The notes: generated from the letters alone by a model not told the origin. A stretch of DNA of 64,000 nt from Niabella sp. (GCA_017744715.1 JAGIAT010000010.1:62001-126000); one strand, 5' to 3'. Positions 32,336-42,438 are shown, counted from the stretch's first letter. A program made the numbers and translations.

Positions 32336-33943
32336 CTATTTGTTCTTTTTAGCGGCTGCAGGCAAAAACCGCTGGTCATTCGCATCCGAGTCCTTATACT
32401 GCTTCCGGAGCTGCTCCAGCTTTTTGTGCAGGAGCTTCCGTACACTGGTATAGGCCGGATCATTGTATACATTCTTCATTTCATGCGGATCTTTTTGGAG
32501 ATCGTAAAGTTCCCATTCATCCACATCATAATAAAAATGGATCAGTTTATACCGGTTGGTGCGCACGCCGTAATGCCGCTTCACCATATGGATAGACGGG
32601 TACTCGTAGTACGTATAATAAATGGCATCCCGCCAGGAAGTATCTTTCCCATTCAATAGTTTCCGGAACGACCGCCCCTGCATATCTTTTGGAGCTGCTA
32701 TGCCGGCATAATCTAAAATGGTAGGCGCAAAATCCAGGTTCTGTACCAGTGATGCGGATCGTTTTCCCTGGGGGATCTCTGCCGGATAACGGATCAGCAG
32801 GGGCGTACGCAATGACTCTTCATACATAAAGCGCTTATCAAACCAACCATGCTCGCCGAGGTAAAATCCCTGATCGGAGGTATAGATTACGATGGTATTT
32901 TCATCCAGTCCGTTTGCTTTCAAGAAATCCAGCAACCGGCCTACCCCGTCATCCACCGCAGCCACCGTTCCCAGGTAGTCCTGCATATACCGCTGGTACC
33001 GCCAGCGCATCAGGTCCGTTTTCGACATCGTTGGGTATCTTTTTTTAAAATCTGCCATAATGGGATCATATACGGCATCCCATGCTTTGCGCTCCTCCGG
33101 GGTCATACGTCCCAGGTTGCCGTTAAAAGCCGCTTTATCCCAGGTAAGGGTTTGCTTCAGCCCCAGCTCGTCCATCATCGCCGGTGGTATCTTGCTGTCG
33201 CCGGCCCAGTTCATATCCTTCAGGATGTTCATTTCAGCCGTACGGGCTGCGGTACCACGCCCTTTATAATCGTCAAACAATGTCGGCGGTTCCTTTACTT
33301 TCAGTTTGGTGTATTCCGCAATATGGCGCAATGCAGGCAACCATTCGCGATGGGGTGCTTTTTGATGAAAAAGTACACAAAACGGTTTGGCCGTATCGCG
33401 CTTTGCAATCCAGTCCAGTGTCATATCGGTTGTAAGATCCGTTACATATCCCGGCACCTGTTGCTTTTTCCCGTTGATGATGAAGTTGGGGTTATAGTAC
33501 TCTCCCTGGTCAATCAGCACCGCAGAATAATCAAACCCCTGGGGCAGGCCGTCCATATGTATTTTGCCGATCAGCGCAGTCTGGTAGCCGTGTTGCTGCA
33601 ACTGCTTGGCAAAATTATCCTGGTTCCAGTCGAAGCGGGCCTCATTGTCTATTTTCCCATTAATAAAGCTATGCTTGCCGGTAAGCAATACGGCGCGGCT
33701 GGGCGCACAAAGCGAGTTGGTAACCGTGGCCTGTGTAAACAGCACGCCTTCCCTGGCCAACCGGTCGATATTGGGCGTATGGTTCAATCCATACCCGTAA
33801 GCACTCACCGCCTGGTATCCATGGTCATCACTCATGATGTATACAATATTCGGGCGTTTCTTTACCCCGGTGCCCTGCTGGGCTGCCGCCATCAACGGCA
33901 ATAGCAGCACCAGCATCCATCCTGTTACTTTTGTCCAATGCAT
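32336..33943 (-). CDS. Sulfatase (Cys-type, exported), first copy
   Basis: A 535-aa exported arylsulfatase-fold enzyme that removes sulfate esters from glycans in the periplasm. Signal peptide 1-21; metal ligands Asp39-Asp40 in YIMSDDHG; catalytic Cys79 in CAPSR, which an FGE enzyme converts to formylglycine (no FGE is encoded here); KAPHREWLP near 200 and the second metal site near YTSDQGFYLGEHGWFDKR. The last feature and the C-terminal YYEYPSIHMVKRHYGVRT resemble sulfatases of the GlcNAc-6-sulfatase/heparan type, but the substrate is not established. The last gene of the glycan operon, 15 nt after the second sulfatase. Confidence 0.92.
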   Translation of the reverse strand: MHWTKVTGWMLVLLLPLMAAAQQGTGVKKRPNIVYIMSDDHGYQAVSAYGYGLNHTPNIDRLAREGVLFTQATVTNSLCAPSRAVLLTGKHSFINGKIDNEARFDWNQDNFAKQLQQHGYQTALIGKIHMDGLPQGFDYSAVLIDQGEYYNPNFIINGKKQQVPGYVTDLTTDMTLDWIAKRDTAKPFCVLFHQKAPHREWLPALRHIAEYTKLKVKEPPTLFDDYKGRGTAARTAEMNILKDMNWAGDSKIPPAMMDELGLKQTLTWDKAAFNGNLGRMTPEERKAWDAVYDPIMADFKKRYPTMSKTDLMRWRYQRYMQDYLGTVAAVDDGVGRLLDFLKANGLDENTIVIYTSDQGFYLGEHGWFDKRFMYEESLRTPLLIRYPAEIPQGKRSASLVQNLDFAPTILDYAGIAAPKDMQGRSFRKLLNGKDTSWRDAIYYTYYEYPSIHMVKRHYGVRTNRYKLIHFYYDVDEWELYDLQKDPHEMKNVYNDPAYTSVRKLLHKKLEQLRKQYKDSDANDQRFLPAAAKKNK

Positions 33944-33958
33944 CTGTTGGTTTTTAAT

Positions 33959-35317
33959 TTATTGTTGATCTGCGTCTGCCACCCATTGCGCATACAGTGC
34001 CTTTAATTCCTTTACGATCGCAGGCTGCTGCCTGGAAAGATTGATTTTCTCTGCCGGATCTGCTTTTATATTGGCCAGGAAAAAACCATCCGCATCCAGC
34101 TCTTCCTTCCGGGCCTGCACCGGATTGTGCAGCAGTTTCCAATCGCCGCGGCGCACTGCCCACTGCGGGTTATCCTTTGTGCCGCCCTGCTTCCAGAAAA
34201 AAGTATCATGCAGCGCAGGCCGCTTGTTATCGTTGATAATCGGCACCAGGCTTTTTCCATCAATCCGGCGATTGGGTAACGGAATATTACAATATTCCGC
34301 CAGCGTGGGAAACCAGTCGATATTGGCTGCCAGCTGATCCCGCACCTGGTTGGAGCGGATCTGCTTTGGCCAGCTGATGATGGCCGGCACCCGGGTTCCT
34401 CCTTCAAACAGGCTGAATTTGGAACCACGGAGGATACCCGCAGAACCACCACCGCCAAAGGTGCGCTCTTCTTCTGAAAATCCCTGGTCGGGCTGAAAGA
34501 TCACAATGGTATTATCCGCCAGTCCCAATGCTTTCAACCGGTTCAACAGGGCGCCGATCTTTTCATCCATCGTAGAAACAAACGCGGCATATTGATCACG
34601 GGGAGCAGCCAGTCCCCTGTTCCTGTAATAGTCCAGCCATTTTTTTTCACCCTGTAACGGGTAGTGCGGGATATTGATGGCAAAATAGATAAAGAAGGGA
34701 TCCTTGCGGTGCTGCTCCATAAAGTTGCCGGCTTCGCGCACCATCAGGTCCGGGAAGAAAGCGCCATCCTCGTGCACCTCTTTGCCATTGCGCCACAGGT
34801 CGTGCCGGTTAGGACCGTTCCAGTAAAAAAAATGCGAATAGTTATCAATACAGCCGCCCATAAAACCAAAGGACTCGTCAAAGCCCTGGGCATTGGGCAT
34901 CGTTTCCGGTGTGTAGCCCACGTGCCATTTACCGATATGCGCCGTTTTATAACCCGCATCGCGAAACAGCTCACCCATGGTATACTGACTGCCCGGCATG
35001 CCCTGCACACCTTTTAATGAAGAGGCCATTTCCGGCAGCCCTGCCCGCTGGGGATACCGGCCCGTAAGCAGGGAGGCCCTGGAAGGAGAGCAAATCGGCG
35101 AAGCGGAATAGAACTGTGTAAACCGCACCCCGCTGGCGCCCAGGCTGTCCAGCACCGGTGTATACAGATCTGCAGATCCAAAAGAATGCAGGTCGGCCCA
35201 GCCCTGGTCATCGGAATAGATCAGGATCACATTCGGGCGCTGTGCGGCGTGCTGGCTCCATACCTGGAGCGTAAGCAGCCCACACCATGCGCACAATAAA
35301 AGATGCTTTATTTTCAT
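33959..35317 (-). CDS. Sulfatase (Cys-type, exported), second copy
   Basis: A 452-aa exported sulfatase. Signal peptide 1-21; metal ligands Asp36-Asp37 in IYSDDQGW; formylglycine site Cys76 in CSPSRASLLTGR; GKWHVG and FFIYFAINIPHYPL in the catalytic core; second metal site in FQPDQGFSEEERTFGGGG. It differs substantially from the other sulfatase, so the two probably attack different sulfated positions of one glycan. It begins 3 nt after the SusD stop, showing that it is co-transcribed with the transport pair. Confidence 0.93.
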   Translation of the reverse strand: MKIKHLLLCAWCGLLTLQVWSQHAAQRPNVILIYSDDQGWADLHSFGSADLYTPVLDSLGASGVRFTQFYSASPICSPSRASLLTGRYPQRAGLPEMASSLKGVQGMPGSQYTMGELFRDAGYKTAHIGKWHVGYTPETMPNAQGFDESFGFMGGCIDNYSHFFYWNGPNRHDLWRNGKEVHEDGAFFPDLMVREAGNFMEQHRKDPFFIYFAINIPHYPLQGEKKWLDYYRNRGLAAPRDQYAAFVSTMDEKIGALLNRLKALGLADNTIVIFQPDQGFSEEERTFGGGGSAGILRGSKFSLFEGGTRVPAIISWPKQIRSNQVRDQLAANIDWFPTLAEYCNIPLPNRRIDGKSLVPIINDNKRPALHDTFFWKQGGTKDNPQWAVRRGDWKLLHNPVQARKEELDADGFFLANIKADPAEKINLSRQQPAIVKELKALYAQWVADADQQ

Positions 35318-35320
35318 GTA

Positions 35321-36832
35321 TTAATGCCAATTAGGATTTTGTTCTAAATTAGGATTTATTTGGGTTTGATCGGAAGGAATCGGCCACAGATAATCCCTGT
35401 TTTTATCAAAGGTACGTTTGCTCACCGTTTCTCCTTTATAGTTTAATACGGGTAAATTATTTACGATCTCCGCTGTTTTCCAGCGGCGGATATCGGAATA
35501 ATAAATGCCTTCAAAAGCCAGCTCTACCCTTCGTTCGCGGCGGATCACTTCGCGCAGCTGCTCTTTACTTAAACCCGGTGTAACCGGGGGCATGTTCACC
35601 GATGTGCGGGCACGCAGCTGGTTAATGGCATCATATACGGAAAGATCCGGCCCCTTCGCCTCGTTCTGTGCTTCGGCATAAGTAAGCAATACCTCTGCAT
35701 AGCGGATCAGGATGGGGTTGGTTTCCGACCCGTTGATCCCGATGAGGGGAATCGCCGTATCATCTTTATAAGATGTATATTTTTTAAGACCGAACCCGGT
35801 GTTCACTACATTTGCCGGCTGTGTTACCTGCCCGTTGAATTTATACCCGATGCAATTGATGGTCTGCAATAAACGGGGATCTCTTTTTTCATAAGGTTTT
35901 GCCGGATCATACAGGTTCGACTCCGCTGTTGTTTTTCCATCCGTCATCAGGTAACTGTCTACCAGGTCTTTTGCAGGAGCCGGCCGGTTCAGCTGAAAGC
36001 TTACATAATCAAAGCTATTGGAGAAACGGGGCAGCAGGTATTCTACATTAAAGATCACTTCGCTGTTGCGCTCATTTTCCGGTAGGAACAGGTTGCGGTA
36101 ATTGCCAAACAGTTTATACGCATTCAGGTCCATCACCTTCTTTGCTTCTGCGGCAGCTTCTTCCCAGCGTCCGTTATACAGCAGCACCCTTGCACGCAAA
36201 GCCAGCGCGGCGCCCCTGGTGGCTCTGCCGGCATCCCCGCCCGACGTGTAGCTTACGGGCAGGCGCTCGGCCGCCTGTGCCAGGTCCAGGAGGATCTGGT
36301 TAACGACTTCGTCCTTCGAATTTCTTGGCAGCTGCGATTGGGTAGCCGGATCGGGGGTGCTCAAAACAAGCGGCACGCCGCCAAAGCAGTCCACAAGATA
36401 AAAATAATGGAGTGCCCGGAGAAACTGTGCCTCACCCATCGCCCTTGTTTTTAGTTGCTCGTTCATTTCCACGTTAACTATTTTGTCCAGGAACGTGTTG
36501 GTTCTGCCGATGCAGCGGTAAGCCACTTCCCACCGGTTTAACACCAATACGGTAAGCGGATTATGAACGCCTCTTGCAATGGCATCGGTGCCGTTGGCCT
36601 CGTTGTAGGCATAGCCGTTGGGCGTGATCATATCGGTTTCGTAAAACCAGTTAGAACCGGCTCCGTCCTGTAACACCCGGTAGCATCCGGTAAGGGCCGC
36701 CATCGCTTCATCCCCGTTTTTCCAGTATGTTGTTTCGCTGTATTGGTCGGCCGGATCAATCACCAGGTCGTGACTGCATCCCATCAGCAGACCGGAAAGA
36801 ACCGTAATGGTTATAATATTGCGTATGCTCAT
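35321..36832 (-). CDS. SusD/RagB family glycan-binding lipoprotein
   Basis: A 503-aa outer-membrane lipoprotein that captures an oligosaccharide for the SusC partner. Signal peptide with lipobox LLMGC (Cys19); TPR-like N-terminal half (helices around RALHYFYLVDCFGGVPLVL, a family hallmark); C-terminal SusD motif REVIRRERRVELAFEGIYYSDIRRW and the closing LWPIPSDQ...NPNLEQNPNW. It follows SusC by 11 nt. The partner sulfatases indicate a sulfated substrate. Confidence 0.95.
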   Translation of the reverse strand: MSIRNIITITVLSGLLMGCSHDLVIDPADQYSETTYWKNGDEAMAALTGCYRVLQDGAGSNWFYETDMITPNGYAYNEANGTDAIARGVHNPLTVLVLNRWEVAYRCIGRTNTFLDKIVNVEMNEQLKTRAMGEAQFLRALHYFYLVDCFGGVPLVLSTPDPATQSQLPRNSKDEVVNQILLDLAQAAERLPVSYTSGGDAGRATRGAALALRARVLLYNGRWEEAAAEAKKVMDLNAYKLFGNYRNLFLPENERNSEVIFNVEYLLPRFSNSFDYVSFQLNRPAPAKDLVDSYLMTDGKTTAESNLYDPAKPYEKRDPRLLQTINCIGYKFNGQVTQPANVVNTGFGLKKYTSYKDDTAIPLIGINGSETNPILIRYAEVLLTYAEAQNEAKGPDLSVYDAINQLRARTSVNMPPVTPGLSKEQLREVIRRERRVELAFEGIYYSDIRRWKTAEIVNNLPVLNYKGETVSKRTFDKNRDYLWPIPSDQTQINPNLEQNPNWH

Positions 36833-36843
36833 TTTCTAGTTCG

Positions 36844-39800
36844 TTAAAAAGTTAAATTGATACCCGCTGTAATCGTTTTTACGGTGGGGTATTCGTAAAA
36901 GGTAGATCCGTTCAGGTTCTTCTCCGGGTCGAAATCTTTCATTTTGCTGGCCGTAAAAATATTCTGTCCGTTTACAAACAACCGCAGATTATTGATGCCC
37001 GCTTTTTGAAGCAGCGCCTGCGGCAGGTTATACGCCAGTTGCAGGTTCTTTAGCCGCAAATATGCCGCGTTACGCAGCCAGAAATCTGAATTACGGAAGT
37101 TTTCGGAACGGCTGCCTTCAAAGGTGGTCAATATCGGCAACGAAGCATCGGGATGCTCCGGTGTCCAGGAATCGGTTACCCATTTTTTGGGCACGGAAGT
37201 TCCAAACCAGAATGGCATGGCCCCGATATTTTCGGCATAGGTATACACATTGCCTACCCCCTGGAAGAAGCTGCTTAACGAAACGTTTTTATAACTTAAA
37301 CTGACACTGAATTGATAGGTCAGTTTCGGAATGTTCGACCCAGCGATCTTCCGGTCGCTTTCGGAAATGAATCCGTCTTTATTCAGGTCTTCATATTTCA
37401 GATATCCCGGGCGCGTATTATTGGTTTGTACCGGGCTGTTGGTGATCTCGTCCTGACTTTGAAAAATTCCGGATGCATGAATCAGGTAAAAAGAATTGAT
37501 GGGGTGTCCTTCCTGGATAATGGTGCGGCCGTTATAGATGGTTTGTCCGCCCAGGTTTACTACATTATTCTTTACATAGGTGATGTTGCCATTTACCTGG
37601 AACCGCAGGTCTCCGATCCGTTCCTGGTAGCCCAAACCGACCTCCAGCCCGGTATTGTCTACCGTACCTACGTTGCGTACGGGACCTCCTAGTGCGCCAA
37701 CCTGTTGCGGTAATATCACCGTTTGCAGGATATCGCTGGTACGTTTCTTAAACAGCTCGGCAGTCAGCGTCAGCCGGTTGCCCAGCACGGCGGCATCGAT
37801 GCCGATATTGGACATGGTGGTTGTTTCCCAGGTAATGGCCGGATCATTGTAGTTCACCACGGCAGCTCCCGTAGCGATGTTGCTGCCAAAAGGATAATCA
37901 GCCCCCAGGCTGATGAGGTTCACATACCGGAACAGGTCGATCCGCTCATTGCCCAGTTTTCCGTAGGAAGCCCGCAGTTTCAGATCGCTCAGCCAATCGA
38001 TGCCCCGCATAAACGGCTCGGAGCTGATCCGCCATCCCGCAGAAAAAGAGGGAAAAAAGCCCCACTGGCGCCCCTTTGCAAAACGGGATGAGCCATCGTA
38101 GCGGAAGTTAGCTTCGAAAAGATATTTTCCGTCATAACTATAGTTGCCCCTTCCGAAATAAGACAAAAGCCGGGACCGGTACGACGTGCCGCCTACCTGC
38201 GGATTGGAGGAACCCGCATTCAGTTCATACAGGTCATTGCCAAGATACCCTTCATTTTGCGCGAAGAAGTTCCGGTCGGAAAAGTTTTCGCGGCTATGTC
38301 CCAGTAATACCTTTGCCTGGTGCCGGTTGTCAAATGTATGTTCCCAGTTCAGCGTATGGAACAAGGTGGTGTTTAATGCGCCGCTGCTGGTTTGCCTCAG
38401 TCCGCGGTTAGACGGGCTGGTACCATCAAAAGGTACCCGCTGCGCTTCATTGGTTTTTACCTGGTATACGTACACATCCGGTACAAAACGGCTTACCTGG
38501 TCATCTGTTTTATTAACGGCTCCGTTGATCTTATAAACAATGTCAAAAGGCAATTTATATTCTGCAAATACATTGATGAGTGCGCGCTGTTGTTTGGTAT
38601 TATTTTTACCCTCGTTTGCCAGCACCAACGGATTCCGGTATACATTATGTCCGGGTGTTCTGATAAAGGTGTTGGCATAACGGCCATCCGGAAGATAGGT
38701 GGGGTGGAAGGCCTGAGCTTTAAACGTCATCTCCATCAGGTTGGCCACGCCCGCCGTAGGCTCTTTCAGATCTTTATAATTTACATTGATCATGCCGCCC
38801 ACCTTTAACCGCTTTGTGATTTGCATCTGGGTATTGTAGTTGATGCCATAGCGTTTGGCGCTGGTTCCCATTACGGCCCCATTCTGACTGAGGTAGTTCA
38901 GTGAAAGCAATTGGGTCAGTTTTTCGGTTCCGCCAGAAAACTGAACACTATGACTTTGAATGGCGCCTTTTCCAAAAATGATCTTAAACCAATCATTATT
39001 GGGATACACCACCGGGTCGGTTGTCATACCCTTTGCATATTCGTCGATCAGCGCATCCGAATAATCTACCTGCGCGCGTCCTTCATTGCGTTGCGCCTGG
39101 TTCCGGAGCTTCATAAACTCGATCGGGTCCTTTACAAAATCCGGTAAATAGTTTGCCTGCTGGTACCCGAAGTAATTGGAGTAATTGACACGGAAGGATC
39201 CGGCCGCACCGGTTTTTGTAGTGATCAGGATCACTCCGTTTGCCGCCCGTGATCCGTAAATAGCTGCAGAGGCCGCGTCTTTTAATACGGTAACGCTGGC
39301 AATATCTGCAGGGTTTACATTATCCATGGAGTATTCAATCCCGTTTACCAATACCAGGGGATTGTTGTTATTGAGGGTGCCCTGCCCCCTGATCCTTACG
39401 GTGGCTTCATCCCGTCCGGGCTGCCCCCCCGGCTGGTTTACATATACCCCCTGTACGCCCTGCAGCAATTGCGAAGCATTGGTCAGCGGTGCATTTTCCT
39501 GCTTTTTAAGATCTACAATGGATAACGCACCGGTTAGATTTGCCTTGCGGGCAGTGCCGTATCCTACCACCACCACCTGGTCCATGGTACCGGCCTGCGT
39601 TTTTAATTTAGCCAGTACGGAAATTTCTGCATTCCTGCGGATCTTATATCCCGAAAGCGTTTGTGCCTCATACCCCACAGACGAAATGGAAAACGTATAA
39701 TGATCGCCGTCCGGCAGCCCGATAAAGAAGAAATAACCCGCAGAATCGGCCTGTGTTCCGGCCGTAAAATCCGTTTCCTGGTTTTTGACGGTAACCGATG

Positions 39801-39948
39801 CCCCGGCCACTCCATGCCCGGCCTCATCCCGTATATACCCCTTCACCTTATTGCCCTGGTTTTGTGCGTGCCCCGGCAGCCCCGCTAAAAGCATCACCAT
39901 AATGGTACATGCACTAAGGAAACCCATAGTTTTGATACGAATTCTCAT
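36844..39948 (-). CDS. SusC/RagA family TonB-dependent transporter
   Basis: A 1034-aa outer-membrane barrel importing oligosaccharides with TonB energy. Signal peptide to about 28; carboxypeptidase-regulatory-like domain (about 30-110); SusC signature VVVVGYGTARKANLTGAL; plug domain with RGQGTLNNNNPLVLVNG and DAASAAIYGSRAANGVILITTK; 22-strand barrel ending in ITAGINLTF. It is the first gene of the SusCD-sulfatase operon, 209 bp after FecR. FecR and the ECF sigma factor upstream probably control it by transmembrane signalling, although a separate N-terminal STN signalling domain is not visible. Confidence 0.96.
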   Translation of the reverse strand: MRIRIKTMGFLSACTIMVMLLAGLPGHAQNQGNKVKGYIRDEAGHGVAGASVTVKNQETDFTAGTQADSAGYFFFIGLPDGDHYTFSISSVGYEAQTLSGYKIRRNAEISVLAKLKTQAGTMDQVVVVGYGTARKANLTGALSIVDLKKQENAPLTNASQLLQGVQGVYVNQPGGQPGRDEATVRIRGQGTLNNNNPLVLVNGIEYSMDNVNPADIASVTVLKDAASAAIYGSRAANGVILITTKTGAAGSFRVNYSNYFGYQQANYLPDFVKDPIEFMKLRNQAQRNEGRAQVDYSDALIDEYAKGMTTDPVVYPNNDWFKIIFGKGAIQSHSVQFSGGTEKLTQLLSLNYLSQNGAVMGTSAKRYGINYNTQMQITKRLKVGGMINVNYKDLKEPTAGVANLMEMTFKAQAFHPTYLPDGRYANTFIRTPGHNVYRNPLVLANEGKNNTKQQRALINVFAEYKLPFDIVYKINGAVNKTDDQVSRFVPDVYVYQVKTNEAQRVPFDGTSPSNRGLRQTSSGALNTTLFHTLNWEHTFDNRHQAKVLLGHSRENFSDRNFFAQNEGYLGNDLYELNAGSSNPQVGGTSYRSRLLSYFGRGNYSYDGKYLFEANFRYDGSSRFAKGRQWGFFPSFSAGWRISSEPFMRGIDWLSDLKLRASYGKLGNERIDLFRYVNLISLGADYPFGSNIATGAAVVNYNDPAITWETTTMSNIGIDAAVLGNRLTLTAELFKKRTSDILQTVILPQQVGALGGPVRNVGTVDNTGLEVGLGYQERIGDLRFQVNGNITYVKNNVVNLGGQTIYNGRTIIQEGHPINSFYLIHASGIFQSQDEITNSPVQTNNTRPGYLKYEDLNKDGFISESDRKIAGSNIPKLTYQFSVSLSYKNVSLSSFFQGVGNVYTYAENIGAMPFWFGTSVPKKWVTDSWTPEHPDASLPILTTFEGSRSENFRNSDFWLRNAAYLRLKNLQLAYNLPQALLQKAGINNLRLFVNGQNIFTASKMKDFDPEKNLNGSTFYEYPTVKTITAGINLTF

Positions 39949-40157
39949 AATTTGATTACATCTCCGTTTTAAATATCAAACAATCGTTTTTATCATCCTC
40001 TTTTAAAAACAGTCCGGATCCAGATCGGCGGCTCCGGTCTGTAGACAAGCTTTCTTATATATACGTTTGAAAAAGGAACTACCCTACCCGAAATACAATT
40101 TAAATATTACCGGCAGGCATGGCGGTTAAAAGGAGCAGGATCCGCTGCGGACCGCTG

Positions 40158-41198
40158 TTACCGGGGCAGTTTCCGGACGGAGAAGCCATCCGGTACTTTT
40201 TTTATTTCGAGCTGATGCAACCGGCCGATCAGCTGAAGTACAGACTCCAGGGTATCGGTACGGTCGATCTTACCAATAAAGTACAAACCCTCCAGGTCTT
40301 CCGGTGTATACCGGATACGCTGATCATACAATACCGCCAGCTGGTCGAAAACGGTAGCCAGCGACTGGTTATTAAACATGTACCAGCTATTTTCGGGCAA
40401 CATCCGGGCAGCCGTCTTTTTTTCTCCTTGGGGTGATGCATGGTTCTTTTGAACGCTGCTTTCCAGTATTGCCGCGGATTTCCGCGCTTTATCATACACC
40501 CATACATTTCCCGGAACAAGGTGGAATACGGTTTTCAATACCGGCCGAAGGGTATCTGCCGACCGTACCAATACAGCACCCTGATACAATGCAACTTTTA
40601 TGGTGTGCTCTTTTGCAAATGAACGCACCAAAAAACGGGTTCCCAGCACAACGGTGCTGATACCATCGGAAGTAACAATGAACGGGTGTTGCGGGTCTTT
40701 TTGCACCTCAAACAACGCTTCCCCTGAAAGCGCAACAGTCCTGGTTTTTTCATCAAACGGCTGGGGGTAGTGCAGGGAGCTGGAAGGCATCAGCTGTACC
40801 ACCGAACGGTCCGGAAGCAATACCGTCATTACGGCCGTACCGGTATTTTCAACATATTTTACCGATGCTGCCACCGTTGGCGCTACCATTTTTGCAGGAC
40901 GCAAAAGAAGCCAGCCGGTGTACACCAGCAATAACAGGGCAGCCGCTGCAGCATATTTCAGGAACCGCAGCTTTTGTGAAGAACGCACCCGAACCGTATG
41001 CTGCCGGATATAAGCGAACAGGGATGCGCGGTTTTCCGGATCCAGTTTCCGGGCCGACTGAAATTGCTCCCACTCTTCGTCGTTAAAGTACCGGTTCAGC
41101 ACACCGGGCTGCTGCTCCAGGTATGCCGCAACGGCATCTGCTTCCTCCGCGCTGCATTCCCGTCTGAAAAACCGTTGTATCTGTTCCTCGGTGATCAT
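40158..41198 (-). CDS. FecR family anti-sigma regulator
   Basis: A 346-aa inner-membrane regulator. The N-terminal 70 residues (EEADAVAAYLEQQP...) form the sigma-binding part; a membrane helix follows at about 81-103 (KYAAAAALLLLVYTGWLLL); then the periplasmic FecR domain (VKYVENTGTAVMTVLLPDR, HPFIVTSDGISTVVLGTRF) and a C-terminal DUF4974 domain (PEDLEGLYFIGKIDRTDTLESVL). It transmits occupancy of the neighbouring outer-membrane transporter to the sigma factor, whose gene ends 60 bp upstream. Confidence 0.94.
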   Translation of the reverse strand: MITEEQIQRFFRRECSAEEADAVAAYLEQQPGVLNRYFNDEEWEQFQSARKLDPENRASLFAYIRQHTVRVRSSQKLRFLKYAAAAALLLLVYTGWLLLRPAKMVAPTVAASVKYVENTGTAVMTVLLPDRSVVQLMPSSSLHYPQPFDEKTRTVALSGEALFEVQKDPQHPFIVTSDGISTVVLGTRFLVRSFAKEHTIKVALYQGAVLVRSADTLRPVLKTVFHLVPGNVWVYDKARKSAAILESSVQKNHASPQGEKKTAARMLPENSWYMFNNQSLATVFDQLAVLYDQRIRYTPEDLEGLYFIGKIDRTDTLESVLQLIGRLHQLEIKKVPDGFSVRKLPR

Positions 41199-41257
41199 GA
41201 ATGAAAGAATTGTTCGCTTTTGTTTACTGATACATACGTTTGAAAAGGCTTTTACCC

Positions 41258-41827
41258 TTACTCATGGGTCGCTTTAATGAATTCTTTTAAAAAAGCACCG
41301 ATAACAACCAGCGTTCTGAGGTAAGGCCGAATATCTTTTAATGCCTGTGACACATGCTTTTCCACCGTTTTTACGGAAATAGACAATGCCTCCGCAATTT
41401 CCTTATACGACAGACCTTCGAGCCGGCTCATTTCGAATACTTTTTTCCGTACCGGGGGCAACCGGTTAATGGCCTGCATCAGCTGCTGATGCGTATCATT
41501 AAACTCCACCTGCATGATGGCGGCGCCGGTACGCTCCTGCTGATTTTTCAGCCCGTCCATTGCTGCAGACAAATGATTTTGCTTTCTTACCAGGTCGATC
41601 AGCGTGGTTCGGGCGATCCGGAATAATTGCAGCGAAAGCGGGCGCTGCTCATCAAGGCTTTCCCGGTATTGCCACAGCTTCACAAAGGTGATCTGTGTAA
41701 CCTCTTCGGCCAGGTAAGCCGACCGCGTTTTCCCCAGTATATAGAAATATAATTTTTCAGCGGCGTCTTCATACACCTGCTGAAACACCAGCGTATCCCC
41801 CTTTTTTATTTCAGATACAAAATTCAA
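41258..41827 (-). CDS. ECF sigma factor (RpoE-like, Bacteroidota 1 type)
   Basis: A 189-aa extracytoplasmic-function sigma factor. Region 2 with the LAEEVTQITFVKLWQYRESL core and region 4 with LPPVRKKVFEMSRLEGLSYKEIAE followed by the HTH ALSISVKTVEKHVSQALK. The frame starts with TTG at 41827; there is no ATG before the domain, and a TACCTTTA element lies about 23 bp upstream. The next gene is its cognate FecR. It is expected to activate the SusCD-sulfatase genes downstream. Confidence 0.92.
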   Translation of the reverse strand: MNFVSEIKKGDTLVFQQVYEDAAEKLYFYILGKTRSAYLAEEVTQITFVKLWQYRESLDEQRPLSLQLFRIARTTLIDLVRKQNHLSAAMDGLKNQQERTGAAIMQVEFNDTHQQLMQAINRLPPVRKKVFEMSRLEGLSYKEIAEALSISVKTVEKHVSQALKDIRPYLRTLVVIGAFLKEFIKATHE

Positions 41828-41975
41828 CGCGCAGTAAAAAAAGGAAATAAAGGTACGCGCTCACTTCGATTCCTCAAAAACCAGTATGGTTTTACGAAAG
41901 CCTCAGCAGTGTTTGCCATCCGTCGTTGATTTGGGGATGGAAGGAACCAGTACCCGGTTCGCAGGCAGCATGCAT

Positions 41976-42182
41976 TTAATGAAATCCGCCATTGGGAGCA
42001 ACTGAACAAATGGAAAAACCAATCAGTATGGAAAGCACGATAATGATTAAACCAATGAGTGCGTTTTTACGGCCGCGTCCTGCGGGTTCGGCATGGCTAA
42101 GCAACTGAATGATGCCTACCAGCAACATAATTCCGCCCACGATGGGACCTACAATTATCAGGAACAGTCCAAACTCAGCCAT
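41976..42182 (-). CDS. Small two-helix membrane protein, third paralogue
   Basis: A 68-aa protein with two membrane helices separated by a polar loop (SHAEPAGRGRK). It ends LIGFSICSVAPNGG, sharing IGFS(I/L)C with the two genes upstream. The triplet is laid out in tandem with 46- and 18-bp spacers. Family unknown to me. It is the last gene of the Lgt-like/radical SAM operon. Confidence 0.65.
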   Translation of the reverse strand: MAEFGLFLIIVGPIVGGIMLLVGIIQLLSHAEPAGRGRKNALIGLIIIVLSILIGFSICSVAPNGGFH

Positions 42183-42228
42183 ACGGTTTGTTTTTATTTT
42201 TTTCCATTGTGGCGTCCGGCATGCCTTA

Positions 42229-42420
42229 TCAGAAACCGCCCGTGCAGATGGAGAAGCCCACCAGCGCCGAGCATACCAGGAGAATGAATCCGATCAGTAC
42301 CAGTTTACGTCCCTCGATCGCTTTTTCGCTTTGCCCGAACAACTTTATAATGCCCACCAGGATCAGGATCAGGCCGATAACCGGCCCGCCGATCAAGATC
42401 ATAATACCCAGTTCTTCCAT
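42229..42420 (-). CDS. Small two-helix membrane protein, second paralogue
   Basis: A 63-aa paralogue: first helix GIMILIGGPVIGLILILVGI, polar loop GQSEKAIEGRK, second helix ending LVGFSICTGG. The pattern G-x-P-(I/V)-x-G/C-x-x-L in helix one, a Lys/Arg-rich loop and G-F-S-x-C near the end is shared by all three. Begins 18 nt after the preceding copy. Confidence 0.68.
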   Translation of the reverse strand: MEELGIMILIGGPVIGLILILVGIIKLFGQSEKAIEGRKLVLIGFILLVCSALVGFSICTGGF

Positions 42421-42438
42421 CGTCTTGTATTTTATAGT

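Noticed and set aside
32849..33904. 351-codon plus-strand frame opposite the first sulfatase
   Set aside because: Length comes from codon bias of the real sulfatase gene on the other strand; no signal peptide, motif or promoter is seen.
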